A stretch of 64,000 nucleotides of DNA, taken from assembly GCA_028095005.1 (NCBI GenBank), contig CM051459.1, positions 204,949,902-205,013,901 on the forward strand, read 5' to 3'. Below are positions 10,380 to 20,303 of this stretch, piece by piece. The stretch is from Rhynchospora pubera. Lineage: Eukaryota > Streptophyta > Magnoliopsida > Poales > Cyperaceae. The first letter of the stretch is position 1; each line of letters opens with the position of its first letter. The notes below the pieces were generated by a model. That model ran no database searches. It saw nothing but the letters and a program-made list of their open reading frames with translations, and was not told the origin of the DNA. A program made the position numbers and the translations under genes.

Positions 10380-11179
10380 GATGTGGCTATCAACAATGGC
10401 GTCGGTATACCGATGTCTTTAATCTAATATACAACAACGTAGAAAAACACGGATACAGTGGACCCCTCTAAATTCTGACAATGAATTTTCTATGTCAGTA
10501 AGCAAAGGTGTCGCTATATCGACTCTAATAGGTTGTGGGCCCCGCTAAATTCCGACGATAAATTATATGTGTCGCTAATAATAGGCGTCCGTAGGGAATT
10601 ACTTCCTCCACTCCCCAAATTTAGAGATTCACTCCTCTTAGACGAAAATGCCCTTGTAATTTTTAACTATTTTCAAACTGAGATGAATTGGATGACGTAA
10701 ATTGAAGGAGTGAGAAGGACATTTTCGTCTAAGTAGGAGTGAATCTCAAATTCCGAGGAGTGTAGGAAGCAATTCCCACGTCCGTATACCGACTATTATA
10801 AATTGTGGGCCCCGCTAAATTCTGACAATATATTATCTGTGCCGTCGATCAAAGGTTTTGATTTACCGACAAATATAGTTTGCGGGCCCCGATAAATTCT
10901 GACAATATATCATTTGGGTCGCTTAATATAGACGTCGGTATACCAACATAGACGCGCTTACTGTTTGAATAAGCGATTGGAGAACATGGTATGTGTTGTT
11001 ATCCCGACACAAATATAGGGATGCGTTAAGTAATCTGCATCCTCGCAACACAGATGTTTATTATTAGCGGCTGGAGTATCGGGATTGCTTCGGTAGCGTC
11101 TTTAGGTGGACACGGATAGCATTTCATGTCGAAATAGGGACGCCTTTTTGCGAAGCAAATAATTGACATTCTAGTAGTG
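10380..11179 (+). mobile_element. CACTA element, 3' subterminal region and terminus
   Basis: Ends in CTAGTAGTG at 11179, the complement of the canonical CACTACTAG terminus. The preceding 800 bp contain scattered repeats of two motifs, GTCGGTATACCGA and GTGGGCCCCGCTAAATTC (about four copies with variants), as expected for CACTA subterminal arrays. The matching 5' terminus was not found, so the element is truncated. It carries a 184-bp MITE. Confidence 0.75.
10594..10777. mobile_element. MITE, 184 bp, probably Mutator-type
   Basis: TIRs GGGAATTACTTCC / GGAAGCAATTCCC and an inner inverted repeat around CTTAGACGAAAATG. Flanks GCGTCCGTA and ACGTCCGTA form a 9-bp duplication with one mismatch. It was inserted into a subterminal repeat of the CACTA element. 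Confidence 0.75.
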
Positions 11180-11299
11180 ATATGCTGAAATAGAATTCCA
11201 ACACGAGAAATCATCCAAAAATAAAAATAGATACTAATAATAATAATAATAAACAACAACAACAATAGAAACCTACCCCTCAACCGGAATCTAATAAAG

Positions 11300-11700
11300 T
11301 AACCTACAAATCTGTGACATCACTCATATTCCTAGGTTCCTATGTCATGGCTCCGGTACATAAATTGCTAAATTTCGTGCGCTCCTATCGATCGCCAACT
11401 CCTTGGAGACATTTCATTCTTTAAGGTCTCTTTTTACTGTTTCTTCTCATGTCAATATTGGTCTCCTTCTGTCTTTCCGTGTGTTTTCAGGATGGTTAAG
11501 AATTCCGCTATGCAGCGGTACCTCAGGAGGCCTTCGTTGGATATGTCCAAAACATCTCAAACGATGTTGAATTAGGTTCTAATCTATCGGTGCAACCCCA
11601 ATCATTTTCCGTATATCATCATTTTTAATTCGATCTATCCTCGTGTGACCGCAGATCCGCCGCACATACACATCTCTACTACACTCATCATTCTAACACT
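11300..11700 (-). mobile_element. RTE-type LINE 3' fragment, degraded
   Basis: The minus-strand translation shows pieces of the C-terminal region of plant RTE-clade reverse transcriptases: a Met/Cys-rich start, then DVLDIS in place of the usual FGHVQRR region, RKDRRRP, VKRDLKEW and SKELAIDRSA. Frame breaks and stops are frequent. No target duplication or tail is certain. Together with the CACTA piece it forms a block (about 9165-11700) that is absent from the paralogous copy at 29.6-30.2 kb. Confidence 0.55.
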
Positions 11701-11965
11701 TTTTAGATTAACTTTAAAAAAAAAATCAAAAGCAACATTTCTAATGAGAAATATATGTGAACCTTGTACCTTGTTCAATCTCAATACGATGCATGCACAC
11801 CATTGAATTTTGATAACCTATCAACCTAAACAAAGGAAAAAAATAAACAAACAAACAAACTGAGAAGTATTCTGAAGACTTTTTTGCACAACATATAAAA
11901 GGTGAAAACTTTTAAGTGACCTAGTTTAATCGCACAAATCGTTGATATTTGACATTTTGCTCTTT
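11700..11965 (+). repeat. Paralogous segment A, right part
   Basis: Continues the sequence of 8949-9164 after an inserted block. It matches, inverted, 29640-29905 through landmarks GCAACATTTCTAATGAGAAA, CTCAATACGATGCATGCA and CTGAGAAGTATTCTGAAG. Confidence 0.75.
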
Positions 11966-12639
11966 AAAAAAGTTTTGTATGAATTGAAACAAATGTCTCG
12001 GACTTGGAATACCCGAATTGACCAATACTTTAAGTTGCGTGGTTATTTTTGCTCTTAGTGAGTAGATTTGTTGTGTTCAATATATATTGTTTAGTTACAA
12101 AATCTCATGTTGTAGTGTCAAGATTTTTTTTTTTTAGTTGTATATTTTGATTCAAACAATTATTAATAGGTTAACACGTGAATTTTCTTTTGTCATAATT
12201 TGTAATTTTGTATTATACAACTTTTTTCACATGTCTTGAACTTGCAAGTTAAAAATTTAAACCTTCTTAAAATGCAAACTCATTTTAGTCAAAACGATTA
12301 CTTTTAGACCATGGAAAATAAGCTAGACAAGCTGACGAAGGAAAAGGATATTTGGGAATGTGAATGAAAAAAGCGATGATTACTTTCAATAGATATATAG
12401 TTTGTCTGTTGCTCTATGAACTGTTTGGTGCAATTTGTATAGTGGTTTATTGCCTGGTTATTAGATAGCATTACGGATCGATGCTTAACATTTCTGATGT
12501 TTTTGAGTTAATTTCTCGTGTAAGATCTCATATGATACTTCGGTTTTATAACATTCTAGTTTCTCTTCTTGAGAGGTTTTTGTTTCCAAAAAAAAAAAAA
12601 TTCTCAATTATCGACAATTTTGTAGTAAAATTAACCGTA
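11966..12639. other. Intergenic, no feature recognised
   Basis: AT-rich, nothing identifiable. Confidence 0.45.
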
Positions 12640-12901
12640 ACCTGTATTTTGGCGCTTAATTAACGTTGCATATGGTTCAATTGAAAACTTAAATATTTTG
12701 AACGGCTTAAGTCAGTGTAATAACATAAAGGATCCAACAATGCCGAATGTGTTTCGGCTTAATTAAACCAGATTACTTAATTTTTTGGTGAATCTATATT
12801 GCTCGATACTTCCTGGCGTTAATTAGCAGGATCGAAATTGCTTTGCTCCACCCACTAGGCAATCGTTTATGAAACTCATTGGCGCGAACATTGAGGATAT
12901 C
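12640..12901 (+). repeat. Segmental duplication, copy 2, left part
   Basis: Diverged match to 6350-6560. The sequence resumes at 20304 after the inserted LTR element. Confidence 0.6.
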
Positions 12902-13096
12902 TGATAGAGAATGGGATTTGTATTGAGTTGTGATGAAATGATTACAATTATATTGTATTTATAGGCTACTTTAAATTTACTACTAACCATCTCCAATAGT
13001 GCATCTCCTACCAACCCTCTACAATCTCTATTGTTATCAATCTCCAACAATCATACAATCTTTATATCTCATACCTAATACAACCATACTCTAACA
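12902..13096 (-). repeat. 3' LTR (minus orientation) of the Copia-like element
   Basis: 195 bp, TG...CA ends, nearly identical to 20108-20303. Confidence 0.9.
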
Positions 13097-13110
13097 TCCC
13101 CCCTCAAGTT
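13097..13110 (-). other. Polypurine tract of the Copia-like element
   Basis: Minus strand AACTTGAGGGGGGA directly before the 3' LTR. Confidence 0.8.
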
Positions 13111-13199
13111 CATCGTAGTGACACACGATTGAACTTGCCATCTTGGAATGATTCGATCCTTGTCAAAATTGAATCGCCAACTTGCATTTGTACTCCTTG

Positions 13200-13520
13200 A
13201 AGAAAGAAAAGAGAAGAAAATAGAGCTCTTTTGGATCAATTGAAAGAGAAACAAATTGAGAGCTCTTGTGGCTCAATTGAAGAAGATGGACTCTTTTGGC
13301 TCGAGAAAAAAAGAAGGGAGCTCCTTTGGCTCAATTTTGAAGAAAGAAATTGAGTTCTTTTGACTCAAGAGAGAAGAGAATGAGCTCTTTTTGGCTCAAT
13401 TTGAAGGAGCTCTTGTAGCTCATGCATGCTTTCACAAAGGCTTTTTGCCTAGCATGTGTGTAAAAGAGGCTCGTGGGAGTCCTCACAAAGAAAGAAAAAT
13501 TGTGAGCTCTTTTGGCTTTT
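13200..13520. repeat. Imperfect GAGCTCTTTTGGCTCAATT repeats inside the Copia-like element
   Basis: About eight variants of GAGCTCTTTTGGCTCAATT, separated by A/G-rich spacers (GAAGAAAG). The array is irregular, and no protein with a matching periodicity is evident on either strand. Confidence 0.7.
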
Positions 13521-14328
13521 GCCGACACATCATCTTGGCTCGTTTGAGCACCAAAATTCACAAGAAAAAGAAAATAAAAAGAGGAGTTTAATGCCTTTGT
13601 GGCACTATTTTTTCTTTAATCTTTGAAAATGAGGGTGTTGACACTTTGCTCGGTTGAATTTGGTAGGCAGAGGGTATGTATGTTAACCAGCATACGAGTA
13701 AGCTTTTGTCTTATCAATACACAACTTGAATGCTTAATTCTCGTTCACTGGTTTGGGCCGAAACAAGAATTGGTTTGTGCACATTAGAATTTCAAAAAGA
13801 AAATTAAAAACGCATTGGCCCAGATATGAAAGTACCACAATTGACTCGAATCTGACCCCACTTGTCTGAATCATCTTCTCCGATTTTTTTCTTCACCGAA
13901 GTTTCAATCTCATTTCATCTACATCTTCATGAATCTGACAGATTCTGACCCGTTAGCAACCCGCAATAAGATTTGCACATCAAACTACACACACTCCACC
14001 AGTCGAGTTCAAATCTGTAACAGAAGATCGAATCTTGTCGAAGCGGGTCGAATCTTGTGCCAAAGCCGACATGGCCTTGGTTGCACACGACGGAGGTAGA
14101 TCGGCTAAGGTAAAGGTGAGCAAGGTTGAGCACCATTGGAGTCCTTTGGTTGAGGTGGCTCTTGGAGTTGATGAACGAGGCTAACCAGATCTAGGCGGCG
14201 ACGCCGTTGCAGAGAGGCGACGCCGTTGCAGAGAGGCGACGCGAGGTCGAAGTTTGGTGGTGTTGCGCGACAAGGCTAAGATCGACTATGCGAGGCGGTG
14301 CTCGTCAGGTCTGATCGATCAACCTAGG

Positions 14329-14731
14329 TGTCACAAACTAGCTTAATTGGGGGCTAATTGTGAGGTAAGAATCAACAGGGAAGGAATTAAACGCACAGAA
14401 TTGATAGCTTCAAGATAAGAAAGAGAGAGAGAGTAGGAGAAAACATCATCTTTATTCAATATTCCACACCTCCTTTTTACACACTGCTCAGATATATATA
14501 ACATACAATCATTCTAACATCATTTACATCAACGGGTCTGATTAGTCGACCGTTGCACATTAATGGCTGGATCTTCACTTCATCTCCTCAGCGCCCTTCC
14601 GTTAAGTATTAGTCATTCCGTCTGTTCTGTCTGCGAAACGGTCACTTTCTCTCTCACCGCGTCAGCTTGTCTGACCAAGTCAACCCTCTCTTCTGTTACT
14701 GCTTCTGTACCAATCACTTCTGTACCTGACA
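14329..14731 (-). repeat. 3' LTR of the chromovirus
   Basis: 403 bp, apparently identical to 19332-19734. On the minus strand it holds a TATATAT box (about 14491-14500) suitable as a core promoter. It overlaps the last 119 bases of the polyprotein frame. Confidence 0.95.
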
Positions 14732-17700
14732 TTCCCCCCTCCTTAAGCTGATTCTCGACCTCGAGAATGAAGTGAGGATAACGCATGCGTAACTCCTCGT
14801 AGTCTTCCCAAGAAGCCTCCTCTTCAGATAAGTTACTCCACTTGATTTTAATTTGAGGTACACCAACCAATCCTCTTTTAATAAATCTCCTATCCAGCAT
14901 TTTTTCAGGTTCCACATGCAATTTCCCATCTGGTCCCACCCAAGGCAAGGTAGCTGCAGGCCGAAAATGTGCTCCAATTTGTTTCTTTAATTGTGAGACA
15001 TGAATGACTGGGTGTAATTGGGTATCAGAAGGAAAATTTAGTCTATAAGCTACTGGGCCAACTCTATGAATTATCTCATAAGGGCCAAAATATTTGGAAG
15101 AGAGCTTAGAGTGTGGTACACCTGCTAATGAACTCTGCCTGTAAGTCTGAGCTTTTAAGTACACCCAATCACCAACTTCAAAGTGCCTTTCAGTTCTATG
15201 GAGGTCAGCATACTTCTTCATTCTGCATTGTGCTTTGACCAAATTGTCCTTGATAATAGTCAGAGCCTGTTGCCTATCTTTGAGCCAATTGTTGACTGAT
15301 GGGTCCTGACTTTTGATTGTATCTCCCAGTGGAAGTAATGGAGGTTGATAACCATACAAGGCCTGGAAGGGGGTCATGCCTAATGACTGATGATGGCTGG
15401 TGTTGTACCAGTACTCAGCAAAAGACAACCAAGAAACCCACTTCTTCTGTTGCTCAAATATCATGCATCTTAAATACTGCTCCAGGCATTGATTGAGTCT
15501 CTCAGTCTGACCATCAGACTGAGGATGATATGCAGTACTCATGTTTAATTGTATTCCAATTTTGTCCATCAATTCTCTCCAAAATTGACTGGTGAAAATA
15601 GGGTCCCTATCTGACACCAAATTTTGAGGCAGGCCATGTAATTTATAAATGTGATCCACAAATACCTGTGCAACCACTGCAGCATTGTATGGGTGAGTAA
15701 GAGGAATGAAATGGCCATACTTTGTCAATCTATCCACCACTACTAATATCACATCTCTTCCTTTGGATTTAGGTAACCCTGTTATGAAGTCAAGTCCCAC
15801 ACTTGTCCATGCTTCTGATGGTATTGGCAGTGGTTGGAGCAATCCAGGATAAGGTGAGTGTTCTCCTTTATTGAGTTGACAATTGTGGCAAGAAGCAACA
15901 TAGTCATGAACTGACTGTTTGAGACCAGGCCAATAGAATAACCTCCTTACTTTGTTGTAAGTTACATTAATGCCTGAATGACCCCCAACTGATGAGTCAT
16001 GCAGAGATTGAAGTATCTGCTGTCTCCAATTTCCTGCCTTACCAACACAAATTCTGCCCTTGTATCTCACCACTCCTTGATGTGCAGTGTAGGTAGGATT
16101 TGAAGTAGTGGCTTCCAGGAAGGCTTTTTGTTGTAACTCTTCAATCCATGTATCCCCAGAATAGCTGGACAACAACTCTTGAATCCAAGAAGGAATAATC
16201 TCACTAACTGCCCCCAGGCCTCCCTCAATTGACTGCACACTCCAATTTTGACACTGAACTCTGGACAGTGCATCAGCCACTTTATTCTCCTTCCCCCTTT
16301 TATACTCAATAGTGTAATTTAGACCCAGGAGAGTGCATAATCCTTTATGTTGTAAGGCAGTGGTGACCTTCTGTTCCAATAAATGTTTTAAACTTATTTG
16401 GTCTGTTCTAATAACAAAAGGATTGGCCATCAAATAGTGCCTCCATTTCTTCACAGCAGTGAGTAATGCCAGCAGCTCCTTCTCATAGGTTGATAAAGCT
16501 TGGCTTTTAACCCCTAGACTCTTGCTCAAGAATGCAATGGGTTTGTGATTTTGCATGAGAACAGCCCCTATTCCCAATGCACTAGCATCTGTTTCTATAG
16601 TGAACTGTTGGGAGTAGTCAGGTAGTGTGAGCACAGGAGCAACAGTCATGGCCTTCTTCAATTGATCAAATGCAATTTGGGACTTGTCACTCCAGTAAAA
16701 TGCATTTTTCTTGGTTAAGTCAGTTAGTGGTTTTGAGATGGTTCCATAGTCTTTGATGAACTTTCTATAGTAGCCTGTAAGTCCCAGAAAACCCCTTAAC
16801 TCCTTCACTGTCTTTGGTACAGGCCAATTAACCATGGCATCCACTTTGGTTGGGTCAGTAGACACTCCCTGGGCTGAAATGATATGCCCTAAATACTCAA
16901 TTTGTTGAACCCCAAATGCACACTTTGATAGTTTTGCATATAGGCCATTATCTGCCAAAATTTGGAGGGCAGCTGATACATGATCCACATGATCCTCAAT
17001 GGACTTACTATAGATCAGTATGTCATCAAAGAAAACTAAAATGAATTTCCTTGCATATGGCTGAAATAACCCATTCATTAGAGATTGAAAAGTTGCAGGG
17101 GCATTGGTTAAACCAAATGGCATCACCACAAATTCATAATGCCCATGGTGAGTTCTAAAAGCTGTTTTAAAAACATCCTCTTCCTTCATCCTAATTTGAT
17201 GATATCCAGATCGAAGATCAATTTTGGAGAAGTACACAGCACCCTTCAATTCATCCAATAGATCATCAATTATAGGTATGGGGTATTTGTTTTTGACAGT
17301 CATTGCATTCAATTGCCTATAGTCAATGCATAACCTCCAAGAATTATCCTTCTTTTTGACTAAGAGAACAGGTGAAGAATAAGGGCTTGATGATTGTCTG
17401 ATAAATGACTGAGAAATGAGTTCCTCAATAATCCTCTCAATTTCCAATTTTTGAAAGTAAGAATACCTATAGGGCCTGATTGATATTGGTTTGCTGTCAG
17501 GTAATAGGGGAATTTTGTGGTCAATTGATCTTTGTGGAGGTAATTGCACTGGCTCCTGGAATACATGATTGAATTTTGCCATAATTGGTTGCAGTTGGGG
17601 GTGAATTTCAACCTGAGTGGAAACTATCTCTTCCTTTAACGTACTCACTTGAGCCACCACTAATAACTGTCCTTTAGAAGCTTCTTTGAGAGGTTGTAAT

Positions 17701-19256
17701 ATAGATTGACACAATTTAATCTCAGCCATCTCTTGTTGAACTGTCAATTGGAATTCCTCTCCATCTTTGTGCAAATGCACTTTCCCAGTCTCCCAATCAA
17801 TCATCATAGGCCCATGCAATGACAGCCAATCCATACCCAGAATAACATCATAACCCTGAATATTGAGGAGCCTAACTGACCCTGACAACTGGTGATGTTG
17901 GAGGGTGAAACAAAAACTATCACATTTAGTGGATGTTGTCATGGCTGTACCATTTGCTATTCTTACATTCAAAGGGGTAGTGTGTGAGACTGGCCATCTT
18001 TCAGTGTCAATCAAAGAGGGATTAACAAAAGAGTGAGTACTACCTGTATCTATTAGGACACAAATGGGTATATGGTCAAAATCACCTTTGAATTTCAATG
18101 TTTGTAGCTTGGAGGCAGATTGATCTGAGCACATAGTAATGACAGCATCAGCATGGGATGCACATTGTTCCACTCCCACTTCTTTAATCCATTCAATCAC
18201 AGGAACTGATAGAACCTCAGGATCAGCATCATCTTCTTCCATTTGAAGTGCATGAAGACTTTTCACAGTGCACTTGTGACCAGGAGTGTACTTTTCATGG
18301 CACTTAAAGCACAACCTAAGGGCTCTCAGTTGGTCCCTACTCATCTCCTTGGTTACTGGTACAGTAACTAATTGTTTGGTAGAAGTCATAGGATCCCCTT
18401 GTTTTACTGGTACCTCTACCTCCTTAACCACTGGTTTATGTTGAAAAGATTGAAATTTAGCAGCAGATTTTGCTCTTCTATCTAATCCTTCTAAATTCAA
18501 TTCAGCTTTCCTAGCATAATTAAAGGCTTGGTTGAGTGAAATTGGATCCAATACTTCAACAGCATATTTAATTTCATCTTTTAACCCTTCTATAAATCCT
18601 TGGATGAAGAAATTCTTATTGCTGATCTTGGTTTCTCCAATCAGCCTGGACTTAGCTCGTTCAAAAGCTCTGATGTAGTCACTTACTTTCCCAATTTGAT
18701 GCACACGCTTGAAATCACCCACTGGATTAGAAGAAGTGTAAGTCTGAAATCGATCTAAAACTTCCTCCACCAATAACAGCCACGGAATATCAGGACATTC
18801 CTCCTTGAAACATTCATACCACTCCAATGCCTCATCATGAAAATGGAGTGTAGCCATGTGAGTTCTGTATTGGTCTGGCACAGGAAAGATGGCAAAGTAA
18901 CTTTCACATTTGGAGCGCCACACAGTTGGGTTAGAGCCATCAAAGGAGGGAAATTCCGTTCTTGGTAATGGAAATCTTGAATCACCCCCTCGTGGTGGTC
19001 TGTCATCATCGCCAAATGTGTTCTCAGGGTGAAGGGTATGTGACCGAGGAGTTGGTCGAGATGTAGTACCTGTTGCCCCACCATTGGTAGAATGAGATCG
19101 GAGAAGCTGCTCCATCAAAGCCTTGAGTTCACCAATTTGCTGCGCATTCTCCAATTTCTGTTGTTCTAGCTTATCATTCATTTCCTGACTCAGCTTGGTT
19201 ACAGCTTCTTGCAGTTCACCAGTGAATTGCTCACCAAGAGATGGTTTAGGAGGCAT
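14613..19256 (-). CDS. Chromovirus Gag-Pol polyprotein, 1547 aa, uninterrupted
   Basis: Single frame without stops. Visible domains: Gag with coiled-coil start (about 1-300); zinc knuckle of the plant-gypsy type CFKCHEKYTPGHKC (316-329); aspartic protease DTGSTHSF (403); reverse transcriptase with FFDD (DD at 744-745); RNase H with ETDAS (D890); integrase HHCC zinc site (H1086, H1092, C1123, C1126) and DDE triad D1155, D1216, E1252 with the usual 35-residue spacing; and a chromodomain at about 1447-1497 (KIKWSNLSEEEASWE). It makes the capsid and enzymes for copying the element and integrating it, and the chromodomain is thought to steer insertion to particular chromatin. Start: first Met after the PBS, 76 nt from the 5' LTR. 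The frame runs through the polypurine tract and ends inside the 3' LTR, so the last ~40 residues are LTR-encoded. Confidence 0.96.
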   Translation of the reverse strand: MPPKPSLGEQFTGELQEAVTKLSQEMNDKLEQQKLENAQQIGELKALMEQLLRSHSTNGGATGTTSRPTPRSHTLHPENTFGDDDRPPRGGDSRFPLPRTEFPSFDGSNPTVWRSKCESYFAIFPVPDQYRTHMATLHFHDEALEWYECFKEECPDIPWLLLVEEVLDRFQTYTSSNPVGDFKRVHQIGKVSDYIRAFERAKSRLIGETKISNKNFFIQGFIEGLKDEIKYAVEVLDPISLNQAFNYARKAELNLEGLDRRAKSAAKFQSFQHKPVVKEVEVPVKQGDPMTSTKQLVTVPVTKEMSRDQLRALRLCFKCHEKYTPGHKCTVKSLHALQMEEDDADPEVLSVPVIEWIKEVGVEQCASHADAVITMCSDQSASKLQTLKFKGDFDHIPICVLIDTGSTHSFVNPSLIDTERWPVSHTTPLNVRIANGTAMTTSTKCDSFCFTLQHHQLSGSVRLLNIQGYDVILGMDWLSLHGPMMIDWETGKVHLHKDGEEFQLTVQQEMAEIKLCQSILQPLKEASKGQLLVVAQVSTLKEEIVSTQVEIHPQLQPIMAKFNHVFQEPVQLPPQRSIDHKIPLLPDSKPISIRPYRYSYFQKLEIERIIEELISQSFIRQSSSPYSSPVLLVKKKDNSWRLCIDYRQLNAMTVKNKYPIPIIDDLLDELKGAVYFSKIDLRSGYHQIRMKEEDVFKTAFRTHHGHYEFVVMPFGLTNAPATFQSLMNGLFQPYARKFILVFFDDILIYSKSIEDHVDHVSAALQILADNGLYAKLSKCAFGVQQIEYLGHIISAQGVSTDPTKVDAMVNWPVPKTVKELRGFLGLTGYYRKFIKDYGTISKPLTDLTKKNAFYWSDKSQIAFDQLKKAMTVAPVLTLPDYSQQFTIETDASALGIGAVLMQNHKPIAFLSKSLGVKSQALSTYEKELLALLTAVKKWRHYLMANPFVIRTDQISLKHLLEQKVTTALQHKGLCTLLGLNYTIEYKRGKENKVADALSRVQCQNWSVQSIEGGLGAVSEIIPSWIQELLSSYSGDTWIEELQQKAFLEATTSNPTYTAHQGVVRYKGRICVGKAGNWRQQILQSLHDSSVGGHSGINVTYNKVRRLFYWPGLKQSVHDYVASCHNCQLNKGEHSPYPGLLQPLPIPSEAWTSVGLDFITGLPKSKGRDVILVVVDRLTKYGHFIPLTHPYNAAVVAQVFVDHIYKLHGLPQNLVSDRDPIFTSQFWRELMDKIGIQLNMSTAYHPQSDGQTERLNQCLEQYLRCMIFEQQKKWVSWLSFAEYWYNTSHHQSLGMTPFQALYGYQPPLLPLGDTIKSQDPSVNNWLKDRQQALTIIKDNLVKAQCRMKKYADLHRTERHFEVGDWVYLKAQTYRQSSLAGVPHSKLSSKYFGPYEIIHRVGPVAYRLNFPSDTQLHPVIHVSQLKKQIGAHFRPAATLPWVGPDGKLHVEPEKMLDRRFIKRGLVGVPQIKIKWSNLSEEEASWEDYEELRMRYPHFILEVENQLKEGGMSGTEVIGTEAVTEERVDLVRQADAVREKVTVSQTEQTE
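14732..14744 (-). other. Polypurine tract of the chromovirus
   Basis: Minus strand AAGGAGGGGGGAA adjoining the 3' LTR. It is also translated as part of the polyprotein. Confidence 0.85.
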
Positions 19257-19313
19257 GGTGAGCGAATCTTAGTTTTTCTTGGATAAAAGGTTGTTCCCAG
19301 CTTGCGATCTTGT

Positions 19314-19328
19314 GGCTCTTGATACCAA
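19314..19328 (-). other. Primer-binding site of the chromovirus
   Basis: Minus strand TTGGTATCAAGAGCC, three bases from the 5' LTR. Close to the complement of the initiator-Met tRNA 3' end, with one inserted A. Confidence 0.75.
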
Positions 19329-19331
19329 TTC

Positions 19332-19734
19332 TGTCACAAACTAGCTTAATTGGGGGCTAATTGTGAGGTAAGAATCAACAGGGAAGGAATTAAACGCACA
19401 GAATTGATAGCTTCAAGATAAGAAAGAGAGAGAGAGTAGGAGAAAACATCATCTTTATTCAATATTCCACACCTCCTTTTTACACACTGCTCAGATATAT
19501 ATAACATACAATCATTCTAACATCATTTACATCAACGGGTCTGATTAGTCGACCGTTGCACATTAATGGCTGGATCTTCACTTCATCTCCTCAGCGCCCT
19601 TCCGTTAAGTATTAGTCATTCCGTCTGTTCTGTCTGCGAAACGGTCACTTTCTCTCTCACCGCGTCAGCTTGTCTGACCAAGTCAACCCTCTCTTCTGTT
19701 ACTGCTTCTGTACCAATCACTTCTGTACCTGACA
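19332..19734 (-). repeat. 5' LTR of the chromovirus
   Basis: 403 bp, apparently identical to the 3' LTR. Flanked on the right by the CTAGG duplication. Confidence 0.95.
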
Positions 19735-20094
19735 CTAGGTTTCTGTCGAAGCTCAGAGTCGCAAGGACAGGCGCGAAAGAGGTTGCGGCGGTGCAGGTGC
19801 GGTGCAAAGCCTGGCGCACGGCGATCGTCGGAGGTGGTCAGATCTTGAGAGAGATGAAGAGAATAGGTGGAGAGAGAGAGAGAGAGATCGTGAGAGAGAG
19901 GTGGATCTGTTTTAGGAATAGGCAGCTGTAGAGATGGGAATAAGAGAGAATAGGTGAGCTTATTCGCTGGAATAAAAGAAGACACGAATAGAAATTCTTG
20001 AATAGAAAATAATATGCTATTTATTAGGTGGAATAGGATAGAGTAGTTGGCATAATTTCTGAAATAGGCGTGAGCCTAATTCTAGCATTTTACT

Positions 20095-20107
20095 GGCTCA
20101 GATACCA
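20095..20107 (-). other. Primer-binding site of the Copia-like element
   Basis: Minus strand TGGTATCTGAGCC directly follows the 5' LTR. It is complementary to initiator-Met tRNA with one change. Confidence 0.85.
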
Positions 20108-20303
20108 TGATAGAGAAAAGAGATTTGTATTGAGTTATGATAAAATGATTACAATTACATTGTATTTATAGGCTACTCTAAATTTACTACTAACCATCTC
20201 CAATAGTGCATCTCCTACCAACCCTCTACAATCTCTATTGTTATCAATCTCCAACAATCATACAATCTTTATGTCTCCTACCTAATACAACCATACTCTA
20301 ACA
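20108..20303 (-). repeat. 5' LTR (minus orientation) of the Copia-like element
   Basis: 196 bp with TG...CA ends, flanked on the right by ATATC. Confidence 0.9.

Larger units (their letters stand above)
14329..19734 (-). mobile_element. Complete Ty3/gypsy chromovirus, 5406 bp
   Basis: Two 403-bp LTRs (TGTCACAAAC...TACCTGACA) bracket one long open frame. A perfect 5-bp target duplication CTAGG lies at 14324-14328 and 19735-19739. In minus orientation a primer-binding site close to initiator-Met tRNA (TTGGTATCAAGAGCC, one extra A) follows the right LTR, and a polypurine tract AAGGAGGGGGGAA precedes the left LTR. I see no difference between the LTRs by eye, so insertion was recent. Size, LTR length, tRNA-Met primer and C-terminal chromodomain fit the Reina-like chromoviruses; clade is inferred, not tested. 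It sits inside the Copia-like element. Confidence 0.95.
12902..20303 (-). mobile_element. Non-autonomous Copia-like LTR retrotransposon carrying a nested chromovirus
   Basis: LTRs of about 195 bp (TGATAGAG...CTCTAACA) lie at both ends and are flanked by a perfect 5-bp duplication ATATC (12897-12901, 20304-20308). In minus orientation the 5' LTR (right) is followed directly by a primer-binding site TGGTATCTGAGCC, matching initiator-Met tRNA with one change. A polypurine tract AACTTGAGGGGGGA precedes the left LTR. Without the nested element the length is about 2.0 kb. No gag, protease, integrase or RT was seen, so it must depend on a relative for mobility. The Copia assignment rests on LTR size, PBS and PPT style only. 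The two LTRs differ at several sites, so it is older than the nested element. Confidence 0.88.

Noticed and set aside
13391..13591. Frames over the GAGCTC repeats as a repeat protein
   Set aside because: Irregular spacing gives no regular peptide repeat, and frames break often.
14563..14751. LTR-internal frame, repeated at 19566-19931
   Set aside because: Lies in LTR sequence antisense to the polyprotein; duplicated only because the LTR is.
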